Made by a program: the position numbers and the translations under genes. DNA of 64,000 nucleotides from Prevotella sp. HUN102 (lineage in GTDB: Bacteria > Bacteroidota > Bacteroidia > Bacteroidales > Bacteroidaceae). The stretch is taken from assembly GCF_000688375.1 (NCBI RefSeq), contig NZ_JIAF01000004.1, forward strand, positions 1,426,001 through 1,490,000. The letters run 5' to 3'. The stretch's first letter is position 1, and every line of letters starts with the position of its first letter. Below are positions 8,324 to 16,453 of this stretch, in pieces. Under the pieces are notes generated by a model that saw only the letters and a program-made list of their open reading frames with translations, searched no databases and was not told the DNA's origin.

Positions 8324-9412
8324 TCATTCCTGTTTCTCTTTCCGATGGTTCAGGATAGCCAACTGCTGGCGCACGCTCTCTTCGTGAATGAACTCGAAAA
8401 CGTGGGCTGCAAATTCCGCATCCATACCACAGAGGGCTGCCTGTGCGCCACGCTTTTCGAGGATTTCGTTGTAGCGTTCAGACTGGAGCACGGTCATATT
8501 GTGCTCTTTCTTGTATCTGCCGATTTCCCTGCAAATGTGGAAACGCTTTGCAAGCAGTTCCATCAGGCTGTTGTCGAGGTCGTCGATCTGCGAGCGCAAC
8601 TGGCGCAGCCCTTCCGTTTTGCAATGTCCGTTGCGCACCACGAGTGAGGAAAGAATATCGTCAAGAATATCCGGTGTTACCTGTTGCTTTGCATCGCTCC
8701 ACGCCTCATCGGGATTGCAGTGGCTTTCCACAATCAATCCGTCGAAACCGAGGTCCATTGCCTGTTGGCACAAGGGTGCAATGAGGTCTCTGCGCCCACC
8801 GATGTGGCTCGGGTCGCAGATGATGGGCAAATCGGGGATGCGGCGGTGCAGCTCGATGGGAATCTGCCACATAGGAAGATTCCGGTAAATCTTCTTTTCA
8901 TAACTGGAGAAACCGCGGTGGATGGCTCCCAATCGCTTCAGACCTGCCTGATTCAGACGCTGCAATGCGCCAATCCACAGTTCCAAATCGGGGTTCACGG
9001 GATTCTTTACGAGCACAGGAATGTCGATGCCTTTCAGCGAGTCTGCCAACGCCTGCATTGCAAACGGATTTGCCGTAGTGCGCGCTCCCACCCAAAGCAC
9101 GTCCATTCCGTATTTCAGAGCCAGTTCCACGTGTTCGGGAGTTGCCACTTCCGTGGAAATCAGCATACCGGTTTCGTCCTTGACACGCTTCATCCACGGC
9201 AGAGCTTTCTCGCCGTTTCCCTCGAATCCACCCGGTTTCGTGCGTGGTTTCCAAATGCCGGCACGGAATATATGGCATCCTTTCTCGGCCAGAGCTGCTG
9301 CCGTGCTTATTAATTGTTCCTCGGTCTCTGCCGAACAAGGCCCGGATATCACGACAGGACGCTTCCTGTCGCTCGGCATTTCCAATGGTTGCAGTTCTAA
9401 TTCCATAGTCAT
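8324..9412 (-). CDS. bifunctional DAHP synthase (AroA-beta type)/chorismate mutase
   Basis: A fusion of 3-deoxy-D-arabino-heptulosonate 7-phosphate synthase (KDSA/AroA-beta type: VISGPCSAET, FRAGIWKPRTKPGGFEG, GARTTANPF, LVKNPVNPD, CDPSHIGG) with a C-terminal type II chorismate mutase of about 90 residues (LRSQIDDLDNSLMELLAKR and the KxxxN/ILxxR block). It opens the shikimate pathway and acts again at its branch point. The frame is open for another 57 codons upstream, but that stretch is not conserved-looking; ATG at 9412, preceded by a purine-rich GAAGAAAAACGAAGA, is the better start. In Bacteroidota this fusion often sits with pheA/tyrA genes, but not here. Confidence 0.93.
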   Translation of the reverse strand: MTMELELQPLEMPSDRKRPVVISGPCSAETEEQLISTAAALAEKGCHIFRAGIWKPRTKPGGFEGNGEKALPWMKRVKDETGMLISTEVATPEHVELALKYGMDVLWVGARTTANPFAMQALADSLKGIDIPVLVKNPVNPDLELWIGALQRLNQAGLKRLGAIHRGFSSYEKKIYRNLPMWQIPIELHRRIPDLPIICDPSHIGGRRDLIAPLCQQAMDLGFDGLIVESHCNPDEAWSDAKQQVTPDILDDILSSLVVRNGHCKTEGLRQLRSQIDDLDNSLMELLAKRFHICREIGRYKKEHNMTVLQSERYNEILEKRGAQAALCGMDAEFAAHVFEFIHEESVRQQLAILNHRKEKQE

Positions 9413-9547
9413 ATATCTTCGTTTTTCTTCTTTTTCTATCTTAATAATGCCTTTTTCCGCGCCAATAACTGATTGAAATTTGGCAGCCGTGTCTGCTGAT
9501 GTCGGATGATTTTCCGATACCTTGTCTGGACTGACAATAATGCGTTT

Positions 9548-9677
9548 TACAAGTAACCGAAGAATGGCTCGCAATCTTCGCAAGATTGCAGTGCATTTTT
9601 ACGAAGAATGGAATGCAATCTTCGCAAAAATGGAAAGGAGTTTCTTGTCTGTTGATTTTCAGGTGTTTACAGAATTG
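9548..9677 (+). repeat. dispersed intergenic repeat, copy B
   Basis: Modules ACCGAAGAATGG, CAATCTTCG, ACGAAGAATGGAATGCAATCTTCGC in alternating orientation, then the conserved tail TTGATTTTCAGGTGTTTACA ending at about 9677, just outside the stop codon of the TPR gene. Confidence 0.85.
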
Positions 9678-9693
9678 GAAAGATTTACGTGCT

Positions 9694-10506
9694 TTAGCGG
9701 TTGCCGGTAAGGACTTCAGCGTCTCTTTGCAATTCGTCTGCCTTCTCCAAGTCTTCTTTTGCCTTGTCGGTCTCTCCTGTCTCCTCGTAGAGCAACCCTC
9801 TTTCCCTGAATGCCGCTATGCTGAATGGGCTGGCATCGATAACCTTTGAGAAATATTCCAAAGCGAGGGGAGCGTTGTTTCTGGCTCTCTCAATGCGTGC
9901 CTTGAGCAGCAGCACGTCCTCGTTGTCTTCAGTATGCTCAAGGAGCCATTGTGCATCGGCGTCAGCCTCTTCGAGCTGCTGCATACGGAGGAGGGTTTCT
10001 CCACGCAGCAGGTAGGCATCGCCGTAGGAATCGTTGAGCGAAATGGCTTTCGTGGCCATTGCCACGGTGTTCACATCGTCGCCCTGTCCTTTCGTCGCCT
10101 GTGCATAGAGATAGCTCACTTCGGGGTTTTCCTTGTCGATGAGCAATGCCTTTTCGCAGGCGTTGCTCATAATTCCGTAGTCCTCCATCATATAGGCAAT
10201 GTTTGCCATACGGATGAAAATCTGTTGGTTGTCGGGCTGTACCTCGCTCAGCTTCAACAGTTGCTCGTAGGCTTCGGAGAGTTGTCCCGTCCGTGCGTAG
10301 ACGATGGAAAGATAGTCGCGTATCTCATAGTCCTCCTGCAATTCGAGTGCGTGCTTGAAACATCTGAGTGCGTAGTCGTTCTCTCCGCTTTTCATAGCGC
10401 GCACGCCGTCGTATTTCAATACTTCAAAGTCTTTCGCCTCGCTTGCCGCCTTTGTTTCCTCCTTGTTTTCTTCCTTTCCTCCGAAGAGTTTCTGAAAAAA
10501 GTTCAT
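9694..10506 (-). CDS. tetratricopeptide-repeat protein
   Basis: A 270-residue protein without signal peptide. After a charged linker (GGKEENKEETKAASEAKD) come about six TPR units (for example YALRCFKHALELQEDYEIRD, SEAYEQLLKLSEVQPDN, PLALEYFSKVIDASPFS). TPR arrays bind partner proteins; the partner is unknown. The N-terminal FFQKLFGGKEE is reminiscent of an amphipathic membrane-contact segment, but this is uncertain. Confidence 0.85.
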   Translation of the reverse strand: MNFFQKLFGGKEENKEETKAASEAKDFEVLKYDGVRAMKSGENDYALRCFKHALELQEDYEIRDYLSIVYARTGQLSEAYEQLLKLSEVQPDNQQIFIRMANIAYMMEDYGIMSNACEKALLIDKENPEVSYLYAQATKGQGDDVNTVAMATKAISLNDSYGDAYLLRGETLLRMQQLEEADADAQWLLEHTEDNEDVLLLKARIERARNNAPLALEYFSKVIDASPFSIAAFRERGLLYEETGETDKAKEDLEKADELQRDAEVLTGNR

Positions 10507-10581
10507 ATTGTGTAGCTTTTGTTTTAATTATTCCTTGCTGAAGTAGTCTGTCATTATGGGTCTTAGGAACTTGCTGAACAG

Positions 10582-11718
10582 TTATTTCACAACTATTTTT
10601 CTACCTTTATATATACAGACACCCTTGACAGGATTTGCATAGGCACGGCCCTGCAAGTCGTAGTACAGATGATTCTCCGTTCTCTGACTGTCCTTGACGG
10701 TCAGATTTTCGATGCCGTTTGTAACGGTAGTTTCGTGAATGGTTATTGATATGGCTTCATACATTGTTCCCCATTCCTTCTGCATACCGCGATTGTCGGT
10801 AAAGTAGTCGGCGGCACCGAGTATTTCGTCGTCGGCAGCCACGCATTTGTAGGTGTGGTTGGCTTTGTCGTAGGTCATCGGGAGCACCAGTTCGGTCATA
10901 TCCCTCGTAGCCTCCACTGCGTCCTTATTCAACTTTCCCGCTTTGAAAACGAAACTTTCCGTTGCGCTGTAATGCCCGAGGAACTGGTCGGTGGGAATGT
11001 GCAGCGTGAACTGTTCGCCTTCTTTCGATACATAAGCCTGTTGCCAAGTTGCACTGAAGAGCGTTTCCAATGGCTTGAGATATATCTTGTTTCCATACTG
11101 AATACATTTCGCCTCGGTTTGTTGGTAGCCCTCGCCGTAAAAGTTGTCCGTGTATTCGTAGACGGCCGATGTTGTCAGGTTGTCGAGGAAAGTCTGATCG
11201 GTCATTCTTATGCCGTGTGCGTACCTGTATATGGTAGGGGCTTCTGCGTCTCCGTAGTATAGCGCGTAGGTAAGTTTGCTGCCGTCTATGATTATTTCGC
11301 CATTGCCCTTGTCTTTATATTCGAGGACGAAGTTTCCGGTCAGTGGTTTCTTGGTTTCAGGGTCTATGCAGGCAAAGTAAATCGTAGTTTTCTCTGCATT
11401 CTGTCCGAACTGTATATGCTGTACGGGCTGCCTGTTTTCTATTGTGATGGTTCCTGAACCCTTGTCTATTTTGCCTTTCATATAGCCTCCGTAGTCCAAG
11501 AACTCTCTTACAAGGACTTCGTCGTTGTCCATAAAGTATATTTTTTCTTCGATTAAGCTGCGTTTCGCGAATCCAAGTGTGTTCACATAGATTTCGTCGT
11601 CGAAGTAAAAGACTGTTGGTGTCTTGTCTTCGGGTTCTCCTATCGGTTCTGTATTTGCGGTTTGTGCGTTCATTGTGGTTGCTGCAACCATCAACAAGAG
11701 TAATGTTATGAATCTCAT
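10582..11718 (-). CDS. secreted protein with a C-terminal sorting-like tail, function unknown
   Basis: About 378 residues from ATG at 11718, which begins a clean signal peptide (MRFITLLLLMVAATTMNAQ); the frame is open 20 codons further upstream without signal-peptide logic. The mature part is rich in Tyr/Thr and short beta-strand motifs, with no catalytic motif that I recognise. The end (YDLQGRAYANPVKGVCIYKG, then RKIVVK) matches the Prevotella-type C-terminal tail seen on exported proteins, suggesting surface delivery. A TATCTTTG box on this strand at 11782-11789 is the likely -7 element. Confidence 0.75.
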   Translation of the reverse strand: MRFITLLLLMVAATTMNAQTANTEPIGEPEDKTPTVFYFDDEIYVNTLGFAKRSLIEEKIYFMDNDEVLVREFLDYGGYMKGKIDKGSGTITIENRQPVQHIQFGQNAEKTTIYFACIDPETKKPLTGNFVLEYKDKGNGEIIIDGSKLTYALYYGDAEAPTIYRYAHGIRMTDQTFLDNLTTSAVYEYTDNFYGEGYQQTEAKCIQYGNKIYLKPLETLFSATWQQAYVSKEGEQFTLHIPTDQFLGHYSATESFVFKAGKLNKDAVEATRDMTELVLPMTYDKANHTYKCVAADDEILGAADYFTDNRGMQKEWGTMYEAISITIHETTVTNGIENLTVKDSQRTENHLYYDLQGRAYANPVKGVCIYKGRKIVVK

Positions 11719-11884
11719 AAGCTCTGATAGTTTATTAAGTTCGTATTTGATAAAGAATATACTGTCGGTTTGAAACACTTACAAAGATAATCAAAAGTAA
11801 CAGAATATGCTTTCCTTTTTCTAAAAAAATGAGAAATACATTGTCTTTTAAGCGTTTCCTGACTTACATTTGGATATTAGTAGC

Positions 11885-11892
11885 TATCTTTG
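11885..11892 (+). promoter_or_regulatory. -7 box upstream of the HMA-domain gene
   Basis: TATCTTTG 28 bases before the start codon at 11921, a perfect match to TAnnTTTG. No well-spaced TTG box is visible, which may mean activator dependence. Confidence 0.6.
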
Positions 11893-11920
11893 CATTATAA
11901 ACTTTTAAAAATAAAGAATT

Positions 11921-12133
11921 ATGGAAAAAAGAACATACGCAGTAAGTGGAATGAAATGCGAACATTGTAAGGCAAAGGTTGAGAGCGCACTAAAAGGTTT
12001 GGACGGTGTTTGTAGCGTGGAAGCACATCTGCAAGATGCAAATGTTACGGTGGAGTATGATGAGAGCGTGATTGCCCCCGAACAGATTAAGGAAGCTGTG
12101 GAGAATAGTGGGCGGTATGAATTGCAGATTTAA
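11921..12133 (+). CDS. heavy-metal-associated domain protein, CopZ-like chaperone
   Basis: A 70-residue single HMA domain with the metal-binding GMKCEHC motif (Cys13, Cys16) in a beta-alpha-beta-beta-alpha-beta layout. Such proteins carry Cu(I) to P1B ATPases, and a P1B ATPase gene follows 112 bases downstream. A long inverted repeat lies between the two genes and may terminate or attenuate transcription. Confidence 0.9.
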   Translation: MEKRTYAVSGMKCEHCKAKVESALKGLDGVCSVEAHLQDANVTVEYDESVIAPEQIKEAVENSGRYELQI

Positions 12134-12150
12134 GAGATAAAGAACCATAG

Positions 12151-12235
12151 AGCCTCCCAAGCCCCTCCAAAGGAAGGAATGTCTTAATTGTCAGTAGCTT
12201 CAACATCCCCTCCTTTGGAGGGGCTTGGGGAGGCT
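12151..12235. repeat. inverted repeat between copper chaperone and ATPase genes
   Basis: AGCCTCCCAAGCCCCTCC plus AAAGGA (12151-12174) is the inverted copy of 12211-12235 with one extra G, around a 36-base centre. The GC-rich arms resemble a repeat seen in many Bacteroidota intergenic regions. It ends only ten bases before the ATPase start codon, so it could fold over the ribosome binding region or act as a terminator between the two genes. Confidence 0.75.
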
Positions 12236-12245
12236 TAAATTTATT

Positions 12246-14168
12246 ATGAAGAAAACGTTTCCAATAGTTGGTATGGCGTGTTCGGCGTGTTCTGCCAACG
12301 TAGAAAAGAAGTTGAATACATTGTCGGGCGTGGCGAGTGCTTCGGTGTCTTTGCCGGGACGTTCGGCACTTATCGACTTTGATCCGTCTCGGATTTCACC
12401 CGAACAGATGAAGGCCGAGATCAACGGCATCGGCTATGATATGATTATCGACGATGAACAATCCGTTGAGGAAATTGAGAAAAAGGAATATGCGCTGCTG
12501 AAACGGAGCACGATTCTCTCGTGGATATTTTCCATTCTGTGTATGGCTGTGTCTATGAGATGGATAGAGCTGGGCGCAAAAAGCGTTGCCAATCAGGTGA
12601 CGATGCTCATTGCGTTGGCGAATATGATATATTGTGGCAGACAGTTCTATGTCAGTGCGTGGAAACAACTCCGACACGGTATGGCAAATATGGACACGCT
12701 CGTGTCGCTGTCTACGCTCATAGCCTTTCTTTTCAGCGCATTCAATACGTTTTGGGGCGATGCCGTTTGGACGAGTCGCGGCATAGAATGGCACACCTAT
12801 TTCGATGCCTCGGTAATGATTATCACTTTCGTGCTCACGGGAAGACTGCTCGAGGAGAAAGCTAAGGACGGTACGGCTTCTTCTATCCGTCAGATGATGG
12901 GAATGTCGCCGAAGACAGCACACATCGTGGACGGCGAAAGAGTGGAGGAAGTTCCGATTTCCACCATCGAAGTGGGCGACATTCTGGAAGTGCGTCCCGG
13001 CGAGAAAGTGCCTGTGGACGGAGAGGTCTTGTCTGCCGAAAGTTTTATGAAGGCCGATGCGGCATACGTAGACGAGAGTATGATTACGGGCGAACCTACG
13101 CCGATGGAGAAGAAGAAAGGCAACAAGGTGCTCGCCGGTACGATTCCGAATCAGGGAAAGTTCCGGATGAAGGCACGCCAGATAGGCGAGAATACGGCAC
13201 TCGCCCACATTATCCGTATGGTTCAGGAAGCACAGGGATCGAAAGCTCCCGTGCAGCGTATCGTGGACAAGGCTGCAATGGTGTTCGTTCCGATTGTGGC
13301 AGGGATTGCATTGACAACATTTCTTGCGTGGTGGATTATTGGAGGAAGCGAAATGCTCCCACAAGCCATTATGTCCTCCGTGGCTGTACTCGTAATCGCC
13401 TGTCCCTGTGCAATGGGACTGGCGACGCCTACTGCTTTGATGGTGGGAATAGGCAAGGCTGCTGAAAAGCAGATTCTCATCAAGGACGCTTCGGCATTGG
13501 AAGGACTGCGCAGGGTGGACGCATTGGTTACGGACAAAACCGGAACCCTGACCATTCCGAACACGAACGTGGATTTCACGAAAGCCGACGACTTGGAATT
13601 GGAAATGCGTGAAACCCTGAAACCCAACGCACGCAAGGTTATGGAAGAATTGCAGCGCAATGGCGTAGAGGTGTATATGATGAGCGGCGATAAGGAAGAG
13701 GCTGCACGATACTGGGCTGAAAAAGCCGGAATAAAGCATTGGCAGAGCAAGGTTTTGCCACAGGATAAGGAAAATCTCGTGAAGAAACTACGGAGCGAAG
13801 GCAAGCGCGTGGCAATGGTTGGCGACGGTATCAACGATACGCAGGCACTCGCATTGGCAGACGTGAGCATTGCTATCGGCAAGGGAACGGACGTAGCGAT
13901 GGACGTGGCGCAGGTAACGCTGATGGGAGACGACCTTCAGACGCTCCCCGATGCCATTGAACTGAGCAGGCGTACCGTCCGTATGATATGGCAAAACCTC
14001 TTCTGGGCTTTCATCTACAACCTTGTCTGCATTCCTCTTGCAGCAGGTTTGCTCTATGCTTTCGGCATCCATTGGCAGATAACGCCGTCGTGGGCAAGTG
14101 CCCTTATGGCTTTCTCCAGCGTCAGCGTGGTGCTGAACAGTCTGCGATTGAAGTGGACAAGGAAATAA
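12246..14168 (+). CDS. copA: P1B-type copper ATPase (CopA-like) lacking most of the nucleotide-binding domain
   Basis: A 640-residue copper-translocating ATPase. One N-terminal HMA domain (GMACSAC, Cys12/Cys15), membrane helices, the actuator motif MITGEP, the transport motif CPC at 386-388 (IACPCAMGLATP), phosphorylation site DKTGT with Asp430, and hinge GDGIND (Asp531). The Asp-to-hinge distance is about 101 residues, against 194 in Archaeoglobus CopA (D424 to D618). The missing part corresponds to the ATP-binding N domain; no SEHPL motif is visible. The frame is uninterrupted, so this is not a frameshift. The start is ATG at 12246; a TTG frame extends upstream into the inverted repeat. Whether it still pumps copper is open. 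Confidence 0.85.
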   Translation: MKKTFPIVGMACSACSANVEKKLNTLSGVASASVSLPGRSALIDFDPSRISPEQMKAEINGIGYDMIIDDEQSVEEIEKKEYALLKRSTILSWIFSILCMAVSMRWIELGAKSVANQVTMLIALANMIYCGRQFYVSAWKQLRHGMANMDTLVSLSTLIAFLFSAFNTFWGDAVWTSRGIEWHTYFDASVMIITFVLTGRLLEEKAKDGTASSIRQMMGMSPKTAHIVDGERVEEVPISTIEVGDILEVRPGEKVPVDGEVLSAESFMKADAAYVDESMITGEPTPMEKKKGNKVLAGTIPNQGKFRMKARQIGENTALAHIIRMVQEAQGSKAPVQRIVDKAAMVFVPIVAGIALTTFLAWWIIGGSEMLPQAIMSSVAVLVIACPCAMGLATPTALMVGIGKAAEKQILIKDASALEGLRRVDALVTDKTGTLTIPNTNVDFTKADDLELEMRETLKPNARKVMEELQRNGVEVYMMSGDKEEAARYWAEKAGIKHWQSKVLPQDKENLVKKLRSEGKRVAMVGDGINDTQALALADVSIAIGKGTDVAMDVAQVTLMGDDLQTLPDAIELSRRTVRMIWQNLFWAFIYNLVCIPLAAGLLYAFGIHWQITPSWASALMAFSSVSVVLNSLRLKWTRK

Positions 14169-14253
14169 GGGAACGAGGAAACAAGGGGACGAGTTTACAA
14201 GGAATTACTGAATATAAAAAGTAATTTACTTGTAAACTCGCCCCTTCGTTCCC
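14169..14253. repeat. inverted GGGAACGAG-type repeat between convergent genes
   Basis: GGGAACGAGG at 14169 and GGGGACGAGTTTACAAG-like bases are mirrored by CTTGTAAACTCGCCCC and CGTTCCC ending at 14253, around TGAATATAAAA. It can act as a terminator for both the ATPase gene and the beta-barrel gene on the other strand. It belongs to the same ACAAGGGAACGAG sequence family found at 15.2-15.5 kb and near 16.3 kb. Confidence 0.65.
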
Positions 14254-14311
14254 TTGTCTACTGACAAAAGCCCTCTTGTTCCCTGACAAAAAGTCCCCTT
14301 AAACACGCTTT

Positions 14312-15169
14312 TTATCTGACCGGATAATCGTATCTTCGGTTATTGTAGAAGTTTCCCCGTTGTTGAGGAATATGGTCAAATTCAACATTGATGGAGATAG
14401 AATTCTGATTGTTTTCGCCCCATTCGTAGGTTACTCCACCTCCGATTCTGTCCATAAATCTGTTGGCAGCAGGACCATAACCCATATAAGGGCTGTATGC
14501 CCAACCTGCATACATCGGACTGTACCCCATTCCGTATCTTCCGAATCCATAGCCGAAAGAGTTGTAGCCCATCATAAACGGGCTGAAGTTGTCGGAAGTA
14601 AATGCTTTCTGAACGAACGCATAGGCACTCCAATGCTCGTTGAAACGATAGCCGAACATTGCATTGATGCCTGCCGTGGTATAGTTGCTGCCGCCGAAAA
14701 TCATATTGTTGAAATAGCCTCCTACGGCTAATGTGGCTTTTTGGGAAAGATTGGTAACGTACATCAGGGAAATATCCTGCGTGAAACCTGCACCGTGCCC
14801 GTAACCGTCGCCGAAGTTTGCAAATACCGACGCACCCACGTTCACGTTCAGTCCCTTGTGCAGTCGCCAAGTATTCAATCCCCAACCGTAATCCCAATAT
14901 GGATAGTAAAGGTCATTGCCGGTCAGGGCCTGTCCGTTTTCGTCCACAAGAGGGAGGTTGCTGTCAATCTGCCGTTGCTGGGCACGTTCCTCGGCCAGCA
15001 TTCTTGCATACTCCTTCTCGGCTTCAGTGGCTTGTCTCGGACCTTGCAAACGAGAAGATTCTATTGGTTCAATGGTGCTTTGCTCATTGTTGCCAACGTT
15101 ATAGACATCCTGTGCATACGCCTGTATGCCAAGAATCATTGCCATTGCTATGATAAAAATCTTCTTCAT
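14312..15169 (-). CDS. outer-membrane beta-barrel-like protein, function unknown
   Basis: A 285-residue protein with signal peptide (cleavage after QAYAQ). A charged helical stretch (EAEKEYARMLAEERAQQRQ) precedes a Gly/Tyr/Phe-rich region with alternating hydrophobic residues typical of beta-barrels. It includes an unusual Gly-Tyr-Met-Pro segment (MMGYNSFGYGFGRYGMGYSP). The final strand is NSISINVEFDHIP, though without a canonical C-terminal aromatic. Probably a porin-like or structural outer-membrane protein; no family was recognised. Confidence 0.65.
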   Translation of the reverse strand: MKKIFIIAMAMILGIQAYAQDVYNVGNNEQSTIEPIESSRLQGPRQATEAEKEYARMLAEERAQQRQIDSNLPLVDENGQALTGNDLYYPYWDYGWGLNTWRLHKGLNVNVGASVFANFGDGYGHGAGFTQDISLMYVTNLSQKATLAVGGYFNNMIFGGSNYTTAGINAMFGYRFNEHWSAYAFVQKAFTSDNFSPFMMGYNSFGYGFGRYGMGYSPMYAGWAYSPYMGYGPAANRFMDRIGGGVTYEWGENNQNSISINVEFDHIPQQRGNFYNNRRYDYPVR

Positions 15170-15248
15170 AATATTGCAAATTTAGTCTTTCGCTTCTTAA
15201 CTGCCAAAGAATTTAAAACTTATTAACCGGAGTTTAGAATAAGTTTGC

Positions 15249-15466
15249 GAGAGAACAAGAGGCAAGGGAACGAGGATGCAGGAGAACAAGGGAACGAGTT
15301 TACGAGAAGACAAGGCAACAAATAGGCGAAAAGACAAGAGAACGAGGAAACGAAAGGGCAAGTAGATTTCTTCATCATCCTACCGTTTCAGCATTGCATT
15401 TCCATATTTCCCTGCATATACTGAGGCAATCTGCCTGTCGATTCGTTTTCTCGTTCTCCTGTCTTT
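15249..15466. repeat. purine-rich ACAAGGGAACGAG repeats
   Basis: From 15249 to 15362 the sequence is a run of degenerate units such as GAGAACAAG, GGGAACGAG, AGACAAG and GAACGAGG. Complementary TCGTTTTCTCGTTCTCCTGTC at 15441-15462 allows a long hairpin. This fills most of the gap 15170-15502, and a related inverted piece lies at 16322-16355. Function unknown. Confidence 0.6.
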
Positions 15467-15502
15467 ATAACTTCGGTTCACTCCGAACTCCGATTTTAAT
15501 CT

Positions 15503-15811
15503 TTATTTCTCCCTATTGAAGAAGCAATAAGCGTAGAATCCCACCATCAGCACTACATACAACATAGAATAAATCCACATATTCGTTGTATCCAGTGGCA
15601 AATCGTTTTCCAGTCTCTCTATTTGTTGATACCAAAAGTACGAAAAGGCGAGAAGCGAAAAGACGGTGGCACAAAGGCCATACAGGGCTACTCTCTTTCT
15701 GAATTTCCTATTCTTTTCGTCCGGAGTTATCAGCAACGGTCCCCACGCACTGCCCAAAGGAAGTACAAAGCCTAGCAAAGTGCTTAGGATAATTTTGTTA
15801 CGTATAGTCAT
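15503..15811 (-). CDS. small three-helix membrane protein, unknown
   Basis: A 102-residue protein with three predicted membrane helices (about residues 5-25, 42-60 and 78-96) and a basic loop (DEKNRKFRKRVA) after the first. No family is recognised. Upstream it has an A/T-rich leader; no partner gene is obvious. Confidence 0.65.
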   Translation of the reverse strand: MTIRNKIILSTLLGFVLPLGSAWGPLLITPDEKNRKFRKRVALYGLCATVFSLLAFSYFWYQQIERLENDLPLDTTNMWIYSMLYVVLMVGFYAYCFFNREK

Positions 15812-16128
15812 AATCTTGGTGTTTTAAATTATTTTTTTAGTATTATTATGTGCAAATATAAACAAATTAACACGATCTCCCCCCATTTTAAAATATAGAA
15901 TAAACATATTTAAGAAAATAATACACTTTGTTGGGATGCTTTCCCCTAAATATAAGGATGAATTTTAAGCAAGTACACTTATTCGGAATCGTATTTTCTC
16001 CTATGTTATAGATAGTGGGAGTGATGTGATAGTGAGGAAATATACTCATAAATAGAGATAATATTTGTGTGAATTTGTGTTGTTTAGGGCTTGAATTGAT
16101 ATGGTTGGAGTTAAACCAAATTAGCGCG
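15812..16128. other. AT-rich intergenic stretch without a supported gene
   Basis: The first part of the 641-base gap upstream of the small membrane protein gene. An 82-codon frame on the minus strand (15888-16136) has neither a good start site nor protein-like composition. A palindromic TATAGATAGTGGGAGTGATGTG region near 16010 is not long enough to interpret. I see nothing else here. Confidence 0.5.
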
Positions 16129-16256
16129 ATTTTCATTTTTGCGAAGATTGCACTTCATTTTTGCGAAGAATGCAAGGCAAACGTGCGAAGAATGGAATGC
16201 AATCTTCGCACGTTTGGAAATGAAGTTTTTATCTATTGATTTTCAGGGATTTATAA
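16129..16256 (+). repeat. dispersed intergenic repeat, copy C
   Basis: Contains TTTTTGCGAAGATTGCA, TTTTTGCGAAGAATGCA, AAACGTGCGAAGAATGG and its inverse AATCTTCGCACGTTTGG, then the tail ATTGATTTTCAGGGATTTA (16236-16254). The tail faces the 3' end of the mutarotase-like gene. Confidence 0.85.
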
Positions 16257-16453
16257 ATGCAATGCAAATGAAAAGTGGAACGGAGAGAGAATATCCTTAC
16301 CTCATTCGTTTTGTTTGTTGATTTGTTTCCTTGCAAACTCGTTTTCTCGTCTTCGGATTGGCTCATTCACTTGCAGCCTTATGTGCGATGCGTTCGGAAT
16401 AACCTTGACCATTATATATGATAAGGTAGAAGACAGACGAATCGTGGTTTTCT

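Noticed and set aside
12396..13739. 447-codon open frame antisense to the copper ATPase gene
   Set aside because: Lies entirely opposite a well-supported gene; rich in His/Arg/Ser as expected of a mirror frame, with no domain logic.
15888..16136. 82-codon minus-strand frame
   Set aside because: AT-rich intergenic DNA, no ribosome binding site, and the start region runs into the edge of dispersed repeat copy C.
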